From Niveispirillum fermenti (lineage in GTDB: Bacteria > Pseudomonadota > Alphaproteobacteria > Azospirillales > Azospirillaceae): a stretch of 64,000 bases of DNA. The position numbers and the translations under genes are program-made. The notes under the pieces were generated by a model. That model worked only from the letters and a program-made list of their open reading frames with translations, was not told where the DNA came from and made no database searches. The DNA lies in the NCBI RefSeq assembly GCF_048066175.1, contig NZ_JBLTXA010000008.1, positions 124,001 through 188,000 on the forward strand. Direction: 5' to 3'. Every line of letters begins with the position of its first letter. Position 1 is the first letter of the stretch. Of the stretch, positions 18,271-27,130 are shown piece after piece.

Positions 18271-19446
18271 ATGGTCGAAGTGGTAATTGCCGGTGCGGCC
18301 CGCACCCCGATCGGCGCCTTCAATGGCGCCTTCGGTGCCGTGCCGGCCCACAAGCTGGGCGAGGTTGCCATCCGCGCCGCACTGGAACGCGCGAAGACCG
18401 ATGCGGCCGAGGTGTCGGAAGTGGTGTTCGGTCAGGTGCTGACCGCCGGTCAGGGCCAGAACCCGGTGCGCCAGGCGGCCATCGCCGCCGGCATCCCGGC
18501 CGGCCGCACGGCCTTCGCCATCAACCAGATCTGCGGTTCGGGCCTGCGGTCCGTGGCGCTGGGTTACCAGTCGCTGCTGCTGGGCGATACCGAGGTGGTG
18601 GTCGCCGGCGGGCAGGAGAGCATGAGCCTGTCCCCGCACGCCATCTATATGCGTGGTGGCACGAAGATGGGCGACGCCGCGCTGGTCGACACCATGATCC
18701 GCGACGGGCTGTGGGACGCCTTCAACAATTACCACATGGGCCAGACGGCCGAGAATGTGGCCGCCAAGTTCGCCATCAGCCGGGAGGAGCAGGACGCCTT
18801 CGCCGCCGCTTCGCAGAACAAGGCCGAGGCGGCGCAGAAGGAAGGCCGCTTCAAGGACGAGATCGCGGCCGTCACCGTGTCGGGCCGCAAGGGCGATGTG
18901 ATCGTCGATACCGACGAATATCCCAAGCACGGCACGACGGCGGAATCGCTGGCCAAGCTGCGTCCCGCCTTCAAGAAGGACGGCACGGTCACGGCCGGCA
19001 ACGCATCGGGCATCAATGACGGTGCCGCCGCGCTGGTGCTGATGCGGGCGGACAATGCCGCCAGGCGCGGCGTGGCCCCGCTGGCCCGCATCGCCTCCTG
19101 GGCCACGGCCGGCGTCGATCCGTCCATCATGGGGACCGGCCCCATCCCGGCCAGCCGGGAGGCGCTGCGCAAGGCCGGCTGGTCCATCGACCAGCTGGAC
19201 CTGATCGAGGCGAACGAGGCCTTCGCGGCGCAGGCCATCGCGGTCAACCGCGACCTGGGCCTGGACCCCGCCCGGGTGAATGTGAATGGCGGCGCCATCG
19301 CGCTGGGCCATCCGATCGGCGCATCGGGCGCCCGTGTGCTGATCACGCTGCTGCATGAGATGATCCGGCGCGATGCCAAGAAGGGTCTGGCGACCCTTTG
19401 CATCGGCGGCGGCATGGGCGTCGCGCTCTGTGTCGAGCGGGACTGA
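18271..19446 (+). CDS. phaA: Acetyl-CoA acetyltransferase (beta-ketothiolase)
   Basis: Condenses two acetyl-CoA to acetoacetyl-CoA, the first step of polyhydroxybutyrate synthesis (391 aa). Catalytic Cys in QICGSGLRSV (about residue 90), His in GGAIALGHPIGASGAR and Cys in CIGGGMGVALC. The start has a strong AAGGAGAGG site seven bases upstream; an in-frame ATG 105 bases earlier gives a poor N-terminus. phaB follows 80 bases later, but a strong terminator sits between them. Confidence 0.94.
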   Translation: MVEVVIAGAARTPIGAFNGAFGAVPAHKLGEVAIRAALERAKTDAAEVSEVVFGQVLTAGQGQNPVRQAAIAAGIPAGRTAFAINQICGSGLRSVALGYQSLLLGDTEVVVAGGQESMSLSPHAIYMRGGTKMGDAALVDTMIRDGLWDAFNNYHMGQTAENVAAKFAISREEQDAFAAASQNKAEAAQKEGRFKDEIAAVTVSGRKGDVIVDTDEYPKHGTTAESLAKLRPAFKKDGTVTAGNASGINDGAAALVLMRADNAARRGVAPLARIASWATAGVDPSIMGTGPIPASREALRKAGWSIDQLDLIEANEAFAAQAIAVNRDLGLDPARVNVNGGAIALGHPIGASGARVLITLLHEMIRRDAKKGLATLCIGGGMGVALCVERD

Positions 19447-19457
19447 CGGTCGGACGG

Positions 19458-19491
19458 AACGGGGGTGCCAGTCACCCCCGTTCGCTTTTTT
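19458..19491 (+). terminator. Rho-independent terminator between phaA and phaB
   Basis: Stem AACGGGGGTG / CACCCCCGTT (10 bp, loop CCAGT) followed by CGC and six T. It begins 11 bases after the phaA stop and ends 35 bases before the phaB start. It should lower read-through into phaB, so phaB is either transcribed by partial read-through or has its own weak promoter. Confidence 0.85.
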
Positions 19492-19526
19492 GCGCAAAGT
19501 GATTTTCCAACGAAGGGGGAAACAAG

Positions 19527-20249
19527 ATGGCACGAGTGGCATTGGTTACGGGCGGTACGCGCGGCATCGGCGAGGCGATTTCCGTCGCGCTGAAGGAAGC
19601 CGGCTATCTGGTCGCCGCCAATTACGGCGGCAATGACAAGGCCGCCCAGGAATTCACCGAGCGGACGGGCATCCCCGCCTACAAGTTCGACGTGTCCGAT
19701 TTCGAGGCGGTGAAGGCGGCCGTGGCCAAGATCAAGGCCGATCTGGGACCGGTGGATATCCTGGTCAACAATGCCGGCATCACCCGTGACACCACGATCC
19801 ACCGCATGACGTTCGAGCAGTGGAACGATGTGATCCAGACCAACCTGGCAAGCTGCTTCAACACCTGCCGCGCCGTGATCGATGACATGCGGGAACGCAA
19901 TTTCGGCCGCATCGTCAATATCGGTTCCATCAACGGTCAGGCCGGCCAGTATGGCCAGGTGAACTATGCCGCCGCCAAGTCGGGCATCCACGGTTTCACA
20001 AAGGCGCTGGCCCAGGAAGGGGCGGCCAAGGGGATCACCGTGAACGCCATCGCGCCCGGCTATATCGATACCGACATGGTGCGCGCCGTGCCGCCCAACG
20101 TGCTGGAGAAGATTGTCGCCAAGATCCCTGTTGGCCGCCTGGGCAAGGCCAGCGAGATTGCGCGCGGCGTGCTGTTCCTGGTGGGGGAAGAGGCCGGCTT
20201 TGTCACCGGGTCCACCCTGTCCATCAATGGCGGCCAGCACATGTATTGA
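19527..20249 (+). CDS. phaB: Acetoacetyl-CoA reductase
   Basis: NADPH-dependent SDR (240 aa) reducing acetoacetyl-CoA to (R)-3-hydroxybutyryl-CoA for PHB. Motifs: TGGTRGIGEAI, NNAGITRDTTIHRM (typical of PhaB), INGQAGQYGQVNYAAAKSGIHGFTKALAQE with the catalytic Tyr and Lys, and VNAIAPGYIDTDMV. The start has a GAAGGGGG site. The PHA synthase gene is not in the window. Confidence 0.94.
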   Translation: MARVALVTGGTRGIGEAISVALKEAGYLVAANYGGNDKAAQEFTERTGIPAYKFDVSDFEAVKAAVAKIKADLGPVDILVNNAGITRDTTIHRMTFEQWNDVIQTNLASCFNTCRAVIDDMRERNFGRIVNIGSINGQAGQYGQVNYAAAKSGIHGFTKALAQEGAAKGITVNAIAPGYIDTDMVRAVPPNVLEKIVAKIPVGRLGKASEIARGVLFLVGEEAGFVTGSTLSINGGQHMY

Positions 20250-20300
20250 TGCGCGGACCCCGGCGCGCCACGGCGCGCCGAAGGGCGCTGTGAAGAAGGG

Positions 20301-20331
20301 GGGCGGGGCCGGTGTGGCACCCGCCCTTTTT
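20301..20331 (+). terminator. Rho-independent terminator after phaB
   Basis: Stem GGGCGGG / CCCGCCC with a 12-base loop, followed by five T. It lies 52 bases after the phaB stop and before the convergent glgA gene. Confidence 0.75.
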
Positions 20332-20412
20332 CATTCATTCCGCGGGGCCTAGGCACCGCCGCCCCTCTGGCGACCCTGGCGGCCGGGCACGGCCGGCCAG
20401 CGCCCGCCAATA

Positions 20413-21906
20413 TCAGGGACCGGCCGCGGCGATGGCGGCCTTGTAGGTTTCGACATAATGGCGGGCGGATGCCGTCCATGATACGTCGCGCGCCATGGCG
20501 TTGCGCTGCACCTGCCGCCAGCGGTCGGTCTGCGGATGCAGGGCCAGGGCCCGGTCGATGGCATTGATCAGGGCCGGCACCGTGACGGGGCCGAAGGTGA
20601 AGCCGGTGGCCGTGCCATCGGACAGCGCATCGTCGGTGCAGTCGGTCACCGTATCGGCCAGCCCGCCCACACGGCTGACCAGCGGCAATGTGCCATAGCG
20701 CAGGGCATACATCTGGGTCAGGCCGCACGGCTCGAACCGGGACGGCACCATCAGCACGTCCACGCCGGCCTGCAGGCGGTGGGACAGCGCCTCGTCATAG
20801 CCCAGCACCAGCCCGACGCGGCCCGGATAATGCCGGGCGGCCCCGGCAAGCGCCTGTTCCAGCCCGGCCGCACCCGTGCCCAGCACGGCAAGCTGCGCGC
20901 CGCGCGCCACCAGATGCGGGATGGCCTGCACCACCAGATCGATGCCTTTCTGGTCGGTCAGGCGGCTGACGATGCCGAACAGCGGGGCATGGATGTCCGG
21001 GGTCAGGCCGAAGGCCCGCTGCAGGTCGGCCTTGTTATGTTCCTTGGCAGGCAGGGTGCCGGCATCATAGGGGGCGGCAAGCTGGGGATCGCGCGCCGGG
21101 TTCCAGGCGTCGGTGTCGATGCCGTTCAGAACGCCTTCCAGCACGCCGGCGCGGGCACGCAACAACCCGTCCAGGCCGAAGCCGAACACCTCCCCTTGAA
21201 TTTCCGTCGCATAGGTGGGGCTGACCGTGGTCAGCCGGTCCGAATAGACCAGGCCGGCTTTCAGGAACGACAGGTGGTTGTGGAACTCGAACCCCTGCGG
21301 CGTGAACCCGTCCCAGGGCAGGCCCAGCATGGGCACCATGTCGGCGGGGAACAGCCCCTGGAAGGCCAGGTTGTGGATCGTGAACACGGTCCCCGGCCGT
21401 TTCAGGCCCGCCAGGGGCCAGAGCGGGAAATGCAGATGGGCTGCGGCCAGGCCCGCCTGCCAGTCATGGCCATGCAGCACGTCCGGCTTCCACATCGCGC
21501 GGCCGGTGCTCCCGTCGCCGGCCAGCCCGATCAGGGCCGCCACGCGGCCCAGGGCCGCGAAACGCAGATGGTTGTCGCTCCAATCCTTCCCGTCGGGTCC
21601 CAGATAGGGGTTGCCCTTGCGCCCGAAGAAGCTGGGAATGTCCAGCGCATAGACGATGCCGCCATCCACGCCGCGCCCGGCCACCAGCCGGGCCGGCGCT
21701 GCCGAGGGCAGGCCCGGCAGCCCGCGCAGATCGCGCAGCACGCGGATGCCGTCCAGCCTTTCCAGCACGCCGGGATAACCGGGGATCAGCAGCCGGACAT
21801 CCACCCCCACAGCCCGCAGGGCGGCCGGCAGGGCACCGGCCACATCCCCCAGGCCGCCGGTCTTCACATAGGGCAGGCATTCCGACGAGACGAAAAGAAC
21901 GCGCAT
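20413..21906 (-). CDS. glgA: Glycogen synthase (ADP-glucose)
   Basis: GT5 glucosyltransferase extending alpha-1,4-glucan from ADP-glucose (497 aa). The N-terminal MRVLFVSSECLPYVKTGGLGDVAGALP contains the KTGGL ADP-glucose loop. The C-terminal half has the GT-B donor site (PSRFEPCGLTQMYALRYGTLPLV). I took MRVLFVSS as the start; an ATG 60 bases upstream would overlap map. It is the last gene of glgC-map-glgA on the minus strand. Confidence 0.94.
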   Translation of the reverse strand: MRVLFVSSECLPYVKTGGLGDVAGALPAALRAVGVDVRLLIPGYPGVLERLDGIRVLRDLRGLPGLPSAAPARLVAGRGVDGGIVYALDIPSFFGRKGNPYLGPDGKDWSDNHLRFAALGRVAALIGLAGDGSTGRAMWKPDVLHGHDWQAGLAAAHLHFPLWPLAGLKRPGTVFTIHNLAFQGLFPADMVPMLGLPWDGFTPQGFEFHNHLSFLKAGLVYSDRLTTVSPTYATEIQGEVFGFGLDGLLRARAGVLEGVLNGIDTDAWNPARDPQLAAPYDAGTLPAKEHNKADLQRAFGLTPDIHAPLFGIVSRLTDQKGIDLVVQAIPHLVARGAQLAVLGTGAAGLEQALAGAARHYPGRVGLVLGYDEALSHRLQAGVDVLMVPSRFEPCGLTQMYALRYGTLPLVSRVGGLADTVTDCTDDALSDGTATGFTFGPVTVPALINAIDRALALHPQTDRWRQVQRNAMARDVSWTASARHYVETYKAAIAAAGP

Positions 21907-21929
21907 GATCGGGTCCGGGATTGTTGGGA

Positions 21930-22772
21930 TCATCGGATATCGCCGCCGGGGGGCGGCATGGGGCAATGCTGGCCCGTGGGGGACAGGGTGAAGATCTCCA
22001 CCCCGTCCGCGGTCACGCCCACCATGTGCTCGAACTGGGCCGACAGCGACAGGTCGCGGGTGATGGTGGTCCAGCCATCGGCCAGCGTGCGCACGCCGGG
22101 ACCGCCCTGGTTCAGCATGGGTTCGATGGTGAAGACCATGCCGGGCACCAGCTTCATGCCCTTGCCCGGCCGGCCGAAATGCATCACGTCGGGCGCATCG
22201 TGGAAGATGCGGCCGATGCCGTGGCCGACATAATCGCGCACCGTGGAATAGCCATAGGTCCGGCCCGTCTGCTCGATGGCGTTGCCGACATCGCCCAGAT
22301 GGCGTCCGGGGGCCACCTGGGCCACGCCCGCCATCATGGCATCATAGGTCGTGCGCACCAGATGCGCGGCAGCCGGCGCCACCGCGCCCACCGGATAGGT
22401 GCGGCTGGTATCCCCGTACCAGCCATCCACGATGGCCGTGACATCGATATTGACGATGTCGCCTTCCATCAGCCGTGTCCGGTCGGACGGGATGCCGTGA
22501 TTGACGACATGGTTGGGGGAGATGCAGCAGGATTTGGGAAAACCGTGATAGCCCAGCGTGGCCGGCACGGCCCCGCGGGCCCGCAGAAAGCCATCCACCT
22601 CCCGGTCCAGGTCGCCCGTCGTCACGCCGGGCCGGATGAAGGGGGCGATATGATCCAGGCAGGCCGCGGCGGCCTGCCCCGCGGCGCGCAGGGCGGCGAA
22701 GCCCGCCGCATCCTGCAGGGGCACGCGGCGCCCCTGCGGGTCCAGCACGAAATTGCCGGCATAGGTCTTCAT
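21930..22772 (-). CDS. map: Type I methionine aminopeptidase
   Basis: Removes the initiator Met from new proteins (280 aa, about 15-20 longer than E. coli Map). Metal ligands are visible: Asp in VNIDVTAIV and GDTSRTY, His in VGHGIGRIFH, and Glu in FTIEPMLNQG and AQFEHMVGV. SPNHVVNHGIPSD is typical of type I. It lies between glgC and glgA with gaps of about 61 and 23 bases, an unusual place. It could be a second Map in the genome. Confidence 0.92.
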   Translation of the reverse strand: MKTYAGNFVLDPQGRRVPLQDAAGFAALRAAGQAAAACLDHIAPFIRPGVTTGDLDREVDGFLRARGAVPATLGYHGFPKSCCISPNHVVNHGIPSDRTRLMEGDIVNIDVTAIVDGWYGDTSRTYPVGAVAPAAAHLVRTTYDAMMAGVAQVAPGRHLGDVGNAIEQTGRTYGYSTVRDYVGHGIGRIFHDAPDVMHFGRPGKGMKLVPGMVFTIEPMLNQGGPGVRTLADGWTTITRDLSLSAQFEHMVGVTADGVEIFTLSPTGQHCPMPPPGGDIR

Positions 22773-22833
22773 CGCCGCCCCCCTGATGTTCCGTCGGCAT
22801 GGTTCCCCATGATGGCACCAAAGGGCCGGCCCG

Positions 22834-24123
22834 TCAGCCGGCCAGCCTGTCCAGCATGTCCTGGGTGATCAGCACCACGCCATTTTCCGACCGGTAGAAG
22901 CGGCGGGCATCCTCCTGCGCGTTCTCGCCCACCACCAGGCCGGCCGGGATGACACAGCCCCGATCGACCACCACCTTGGTCAGCCGGGCGTTCCGGTTGA
23001 TCTCCACCTCCGGCAGGATGACGGCGTCGGTCAGCTCGCAATAGGAGTGGACGCGCACCTTGTTGAACAGCAGCGACCGGCGCACCAGCGACCCCGAGGT
23101 GATGCAGCCGGCCGACACCATGCTGTCCACCGCCATGCCGCGGCGGCCATCATCATCGAACACGAACTTGGCGGGGGGCAATTGCTCCTGGTAGGTGAAG
23201 ATGGGCCAGTCGCGGTCATAGAGGTCGAGGTCCGGCGACACCTGGCACAGGTCCAGGTTGGCTTCCCAATAGGCGTCCACCGTGCCCACATCGCGCCAAT
23301 AGGCGACACCGGGCTGGGCGCGGTTGCGCACACAGCTTTCGCTGAAATGGTGGGCCATCACCTTGGCCCGGTCCACCAGATAGGGGATGATGTCCTTGCC
23401 GAAATCGCGTGAGGAGCCCTGTTCGCGGGCGTCGCGCTCCAGATGTCCGTATAGGAACTGGGCGTTGAAGATATAGATGCCCATGGAAGCCAGCGACATG
23501 TCGGGCTTGCCGGGCATGGGCGGCGGGTCGGCCGGCTTTTCCAGAAAGCTGACGATGCGGTCCTCTTCATCCACATGCATGACGCCGAAGCCCGTCGCCT
23601 CCCGGCGCGGCACCTCGATGCAGCCCACCGTCACATCCGCGCCCGTGCGGATGTGGCTGGCCAGCATGTTGGCGTAATCCATCTTGTAGATATGGTCGCC
23701 GGCCAGGATCAGCACCCATTCGGCCTTGTGGGACCGCAGGATGTCCAGGTTCTGGTACACCGCATCGGCCGTGCCCTGATACCAGCTTGTCTCGTCGATG
23801 CGCTGCTGGGCGGGCAACAGGTCGATGAACTCCCCGATCTCCCCGCGCAGGAAATTCCAGCCGCGCTGAAGATGACGCAGGAGGGAATGCGACTTGTACT
23901 GCGTCAGCACGGAAATGCGGCGGAAGCCGGAATTGATGCAGTTGGACAGCGCGAAATCGATGATGCGGAACTTGCCACCGAAATGCACGGCCGGCTTGGC
24001 CCGGCGGTCGGTCAGTTGCTTCAGCCGGCTGCCGCGCCCGCCCGCCAGCACCAGGGCCAAGGCATGACGCGGTGCCTGCCGCAGATCGCGGTCCAGACGC
24101 TGTTCAGACTGACTGGTGAGCAA
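22834..24123 (-). CDS. glgC: Glucose-1-phosphate adenylyltransferase
   Basis: Makes ADP-glucose from ATP and glucose-1-phosphate, the committed step of glycogen synthesis (429 aa). Nucleotidyltransferase motifs are LALVLAGGRGSRLKQLTDRR, WYQGTADAVYQN and FLEKPADPPP. SMGIYIFN and a C-terminal left-handed beta-helix follow. N-terminal Arg/Lys residues are those used for allosteric control by sugar phosphates in this family. It is the first gene of the glgC-map-glgA group. Confidence 0.95.
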   Translation of the reverse strand: MLTSQSEQRLDRDLRQAPRHALALVLAGGRGSRLKQLTDRRAKPAVHFGGKFRIIDFALSNCINSGFRRISVLTQYKSHSLLRHLQRGWNFLRGEIGEFIDLLPAQQRIDETSWYQGTADAVYQNLDILRSHKAEWVLILAGDHIYKMDYANMLASHIRTGADVTVGCIEVPRREATGFGVMHVDEEDRIVSFLEKPADPPPMPGKPDMSLASMGIYIFNAQFLYGHLERDAREQGSSRDFGKDIIPYLVDRAKVMAHHFSESCVRNRAQPGVAYWRDVGTVDAYWEANLDLCQVSPDLDLYDRDWPIFTYQEQLPPAKFVFDDDGRRGMAVDSMVSAGCITSGSLVRRSLLFNKVRVHSYCELTDAVILPEVEINRNARLTKVVVDRGCVIPAGLVVGENAQEDARRFYRSENGVVLITQDMLDRLAG

Positions 24124-24435
24124 TTCCCGATCCTCCCATCCTGACGCCAGGGACGCCGCCGCTTCATCCGGCGGCTGTCTTCGTGCCCGATGCTCTCACA
24201 TGCATCCGGCCGGGTCACGTCCCGATACGTATGCGCGAGGGTGTGGAACGGGCAGGGCAGACAACGAAATCGCGAAGACCGCCTGTGCCGGTACGCGCGA
24301 TCGGAAATGCCGGAAAATTGCCTATTTTTTAATCTGACGCATTTTTAGCCGCTGAATCGGGGTAATACGGGCGAGGTGTTTTTGTCTAAATTATTGTTTG
24401 AATTAACTTTATCCCGATTTCGCACCGCTGGAAAC

Positions 24436-24452
24436 AGCACAAAATTTGTGCA
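24436..24452. promoter_or_regulatory. NtrC binding site upstream of amtB
   Basis: AGCAC-AAAATTT-GTGCA: a GCAC-N7-GTGC dyad that matches the enterobacterial/alphaproteobacterial NtrC consensus (TGCAC-N7-GTGCA) except at the first base. It is centred about 95 bases upstream of the sigma54-type -24 element, a normal enhancer distance. Confidence 0.65.
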
Positions 24453-24537
24453 AACAGTCCGGATTCGCAGGGGAGTCCTGGGTGGCTGCGTGGATTCCGC
24501 TCAGGACCGGATGTAGGGATTCCGCCGCTTTGCGTTG

Positions 24538-24553
24538 CGGCACGGACTTTGAA
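24538..24553 (+). promoter_or_regulatory. amtB: Putative sigma54 (RpoN) promoter for amtB
   Basis: CGGCACGGACTTTGAA compared with TGGCACG-N4-TTGCA: the GGCACG block and TTG are exact; the -12 GC reads GA. The expected transcript start is near 24563, about 53 bases before the amtB start codon. The NtrC-type dyad upstream supports the call. Confidence 0.5.
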
Positions 24554-24615
24554 TAGAGGGGAAACGGCGTGTGCGGCGGCCGGTCGGCCCCGTGCCCACA
24601 AGAATGGGGAGCCAC

Positions 24616-25899
24616 ATGAATCGTATGTTCAAGACCCTTATCGCGGCGTGCCTGGCGTTGGTTCCGGGCGTGGCCCTCGCTCAGGACGCGGCGCCGACCC
24701 TGGACTCAGGCGATACCGCCTGGCTGCTGACGTCCACGGCGCTGGTGCTGTTCATGACCATTCCTGGTCTGGCACTGTTCTATGGCGGCATGGTCCGCAA
24801 GCCGAACGTCCTGACGATGGTGATGCAGAGCTTCGCCATCACCGCCCTGATCTCCGTGCTCTGGGTGGTGGTCGGCTTCAGCCTGGCCTTCGGTGAAGGC
24901 AATGCCTATATCGGCGATTTCAGCCGCGCCTTCCTGGCGGACGTGACGGTCGACAGCCTGTCGGGAAGCATCCCGGAATCGCTGTTCATCGTATTCCAGA
25001 TGACCTTCGCCATCATCACGCCGGCCCTGATCACCGGCGCCTTCGCCGACCGCATGAAGTTCTCGGCCATGCTGCTGTTCATGGGCCTGTGGTCGCTGAT
25101 CGTCTATGCCCCGGTCTGCCACTGGGTGTGGGGCGGCGGCTTCCTTGGCGGCGACGGCGTGCTGGACTTCGCCGGCGGTACCGTCGTGCACATCAATGCC
25201 GGTGTCGCCGGTCTGGTGGCGGCCATCGTGCTGGGCAAGCGCAAGGGCTATGGCTCTTCCGACATGAAGCCGCATAACCTGGTCCTGTCGGTTATCGGCG
25301 CCGCCTTCCTGTGGGTGGGCTGGTTCGGCTTCAACGCCGGTTCCGCCGCCGCCGCCAATGGCAGCGCCGCCATGGCCATGCTGGTCACGCAGGTTGCCGC
25401 CGCCACCGCGACGCTGGCCTGGATGTTCGTGGAATGGGGCGTGAAGGGCAAGCCGTCGGTCCTGGGTGCCATCTCCGGTGCCGTCGGTGGCCTGGTCGCC
25501 ATCACCCCGGCCGCCGGTTTCGTGGGCATCGACGGTGCGCTCGGCATCGGTCTGGCCGCCGGCATCATCTGCTACTTCGCCTCCACCACGCTGAAGCATG
25601 CCCTGAAGTATGACGACAGCCTGGATGTGTGGGGCGTTCACGGGGTCGGCGGCATCGTCGGCGCCATCCTGACCGGCGTCTTCGCCCGTGAGGCCATCGG
25701 CGGCACCGCCGGCGCCCTGGAAGGCAATATCGGTCAGGTCTGGACCCAGATCTGGGGCATCCTGGCCACGATCGTCTGGGCCACCATCGGCACGACCGTC
25801 ATCCTCTACGTCGTCAAGGCCATCGTCGGCCTGCGCGTGGATGAGGAGGCCGAGCGCGACGGTCTGGACATCGCCCTGCACGGCGAGTCGGTCCAGTAA
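24616..25899 (+). CDS. amtB: Ammonium transporter
   Basis: Inner-membrane ammonium channel (427 aa) with a cleavable signal sequence (MNRMFKTLIAACLALVPGVALAQ) and eleven expected membrane helices. Amt signatures are DTAWLLTSTALVLFMTIPGLALFYGGM and WVWGGGFLGGDGVLDFAGGTVVHINAGVAGLV, which hold the first pore His; the second pore His is in VWGVHGVGGIVG. I took the ATG at 24616, which has GGGGAG upstream. No glnK/PII gene is adjacent, unlike many amtB loci. Nitrogen-limited expression through NtrC/sigma54 is likely. Confidence 0.95.
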   Translation: MNRMFKTLIAACLALVPGVALAQDAAPTLDSGDTAWLLTSTALVLFMTIPGLALFYGGMVRKPNVLTMVMQSFAITALISVLWVVVGFSLAFGEGNAYIGDFSRAFLADVTVDSLSGSIPESLFIVFQMTFAIITPALITGAFADRMKFSAMLLFMGLWSLIVYAPVCHWVWGGGFLGGDGVLDFAGGTVVHINAGVAGLVAAIVLGKRKGYGSSDMKPHNLVLSVIGAAFLWVGWFGFNAGSAAAANGSAAMAMLVTQVAAATATLAWMFVEWGVKGKPSVLGAISGAVGGLVAITPAAGFVGIDGALGIGLAAGIICYFASTTLKHALKYDDSLDVWGVHGVGGIVGAILTGVFAREAIGGTAGALEGNIGQVWTQIWGILATIVWATIGTTVILYVVKAIVGLRVDEEAERDGLDIALHGESVQ

Positions 25900-25926
25900 G
25901 CTCCGGGCATCCGTCTGGAAAGAAAG

Positions 25927-25956
25927 CCGCCGCACCGGGCAACCGGTGCGGCGGTT
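25927..25956 (+). terminator. Terminator-like hairpin after amtB
   Basis: Perfect 12-bp stem CCGCCGCACCGG / CCGGTGCGGCGG with a GCAA tetraloop, 27 bases after the amtB stop. The following sequence has only two adjacent T, so termination may be weak. It lies before the convergent quinone oxidoreductase gene. Confidence 0.65.
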
Positions 25957-26035
25957 CCATTTCCGGGGGGTATGGGCCATCGCGGGGGATCGCGCCCACC
26001 GGGGTTGACCCCGCTTCAAGTGCCCCGTCTCCCGC

Positions 26036-27013
26036 CTACCCGATGGTCAGCACGACCTTGCCCGTGGCCTGGCGTCCCGACAGCAGGCCGAAGGCGCGGG
26101 CATGGTCGGACAGGGGCAGCGCATGCGACACATGCGGGCGCAGCTTGCCCTGTGACCACAGGTTCAGCAATTCACCCAGGCTCTGGCCCAGGCGCCGGGG
26201 ATCGTGCTTGCGATAGGCGCCCCAGAACAGTCCCAGCACGGCGCAGTTCTTCACCAGCAGCAGGTTGGCCGGCACCTGGGGGATGCGTCCCGCGGCGTAA
26301 CCGATGGTGATGATACGCCCGCACCAGGCGATGTTGCGCAAGGCGGCATCGAAATAATCGCCCCCCACGGGGTCGAAGACGACGTCCACCCCCTTTGGGG
26401 CCAGTTCCTTCAGCCGTCCCTTCAGATCCTCCGCGCTGTAATCGATCCCCTCGTCCGCCCCGTGTGCGCGGGCCACGTCCAGCTTTTCCGGGGATGACGC
26501 GGCGGCGATGACGCGCGCGCCCAGCGCCTTGCCGATCTCCACCGCTGTCAGCCCCACGCCGCCCGATGCGCCCAATACCAGCAGCGTTTCTCCGGCTTGC
26601 AGGCGCGCCCTGTCGGTCAGGGCCAGGTGCGAGGTGCCATAGGCCACGGGAAAGCCGGCGGCCGTGGCGAAATCCATGCCGTCCGGGATGGGCAGGACCG
26701 CCCCCGCCTCCACCACCGTTTCCTCCCGGAAGGCCCCCTTGGCCGACAGGGCCATGACCCGCTGTCCCACCGCCAGATGCCGTACCCCCTCACCCCGTTC
26801 GGTGATGATGCCGGCGCATTCCATGCCGGGGACAAAGGGAAAGGGGGGCTTTTCCTGGTACTTGCCTTCGATGATCAGGGTGTCGGCAAAGTTCAGGGCA
26901 GCCGCCTTGACGGCGATCCGCACCTCTCCCGCCCCCAGCGGCAGGGGAGGCACTTCGGCCAGGGACAGTTTCTCCGGCGGTCCGAATTCGATGCACTGCA
27001 ATGCCTTGGGCAT
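26036..27013 (-). CDS. NADPH:quinone oxidoreductase family protein
   Basis: Zinc-free medium-chain dehydrogenase of the QOR group (325 aa). GroES-like N-terminal domain with AALNFADTLIIEGKYQEKP and PFVPGMECAGIITERG; Rossmann motif LVLGASGGVGLTAVEIGKALGARVIA (about residues 142-167). No Cys/His zinc ligands are apparent. Members reduce quinones or activated enones with NADPH. An 18-bp palindrome lies 30 bases upstream of the start, so a TetR-like repressor encoded elsewhere may control it. Confidence 0.9.
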   Translation of the reverse strand: MPKALQCIEFGPPEKLSLAEVPPLPLGAGEVRIAVKAAALNFADTLIIEGKYQEKPPFPFVPGMECAGIITERGEGVRHLAVGQRVMALSAKGAFREETVVEAGAVLPIPDGMDFATAAGFPVAYGTSHLALTDRARLQAGETLLVLGASGGVGLTAVEIGKALGARVIAAASSPEKLDVARAHGADEGIDYSAEDLKGRLKELAPKGVDVVFDPVGGDYFDAALRNIAWCGRIITIGYAAGRIPQVPANLLLVKNCAVLGLFWGAYRKHDPRRLGQSLGELLNLWSQGKLRPHVSHALPLSDHARAFGLLSGRQATGKVVLTIG

Positions 27014-27042
27014 GCGCTTCCTCCCGTTCTTGCACTGGTTCG

Positions 27043-27060
27043 TTCAAACAATTGTTTGAA
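27043..27060. promoter_or_regulatory. 18-bp perfect palindrome upstream of the quinone oxidoreductase
   Basis: TTCAAACAA followed by TTGTTTGAA, 30 bases from the start codon. Size and symmetry fit a TetR-family operator. No regulator gene is adjacent, so the controlling protein must act from elsewhere. Confidence 0.65.
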
Positions 27061-27130
27061 GGGTGCGACGGGGAGGGGGCGCCGTCAAGGGGTGTGGCTC
27101 GGCCGGCGGGTGCCGGCAGCGCGGCCGGTG

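Larger units (their letters stand above)
24124..24615. other. Divergent control region between glgC and amtB
   Basis: A 492-base non-coding stretch with an AT-rich middle (about 24310-24450), unlike its GC-rich surroundings. It contains an NtrC-type site and a sigma54-type promoter facing amtB, listed separately. No convincing sigma70 promoter for glgC and no open reading frame of note were found. Confidence 0.7.

Noticed and set aside
20261..20285. Two GGCGCGCC palindromes three bases apart after phaB
   Set aside because: Easily produced by GC-rich sequence; the real terminator lies slightly downstream.
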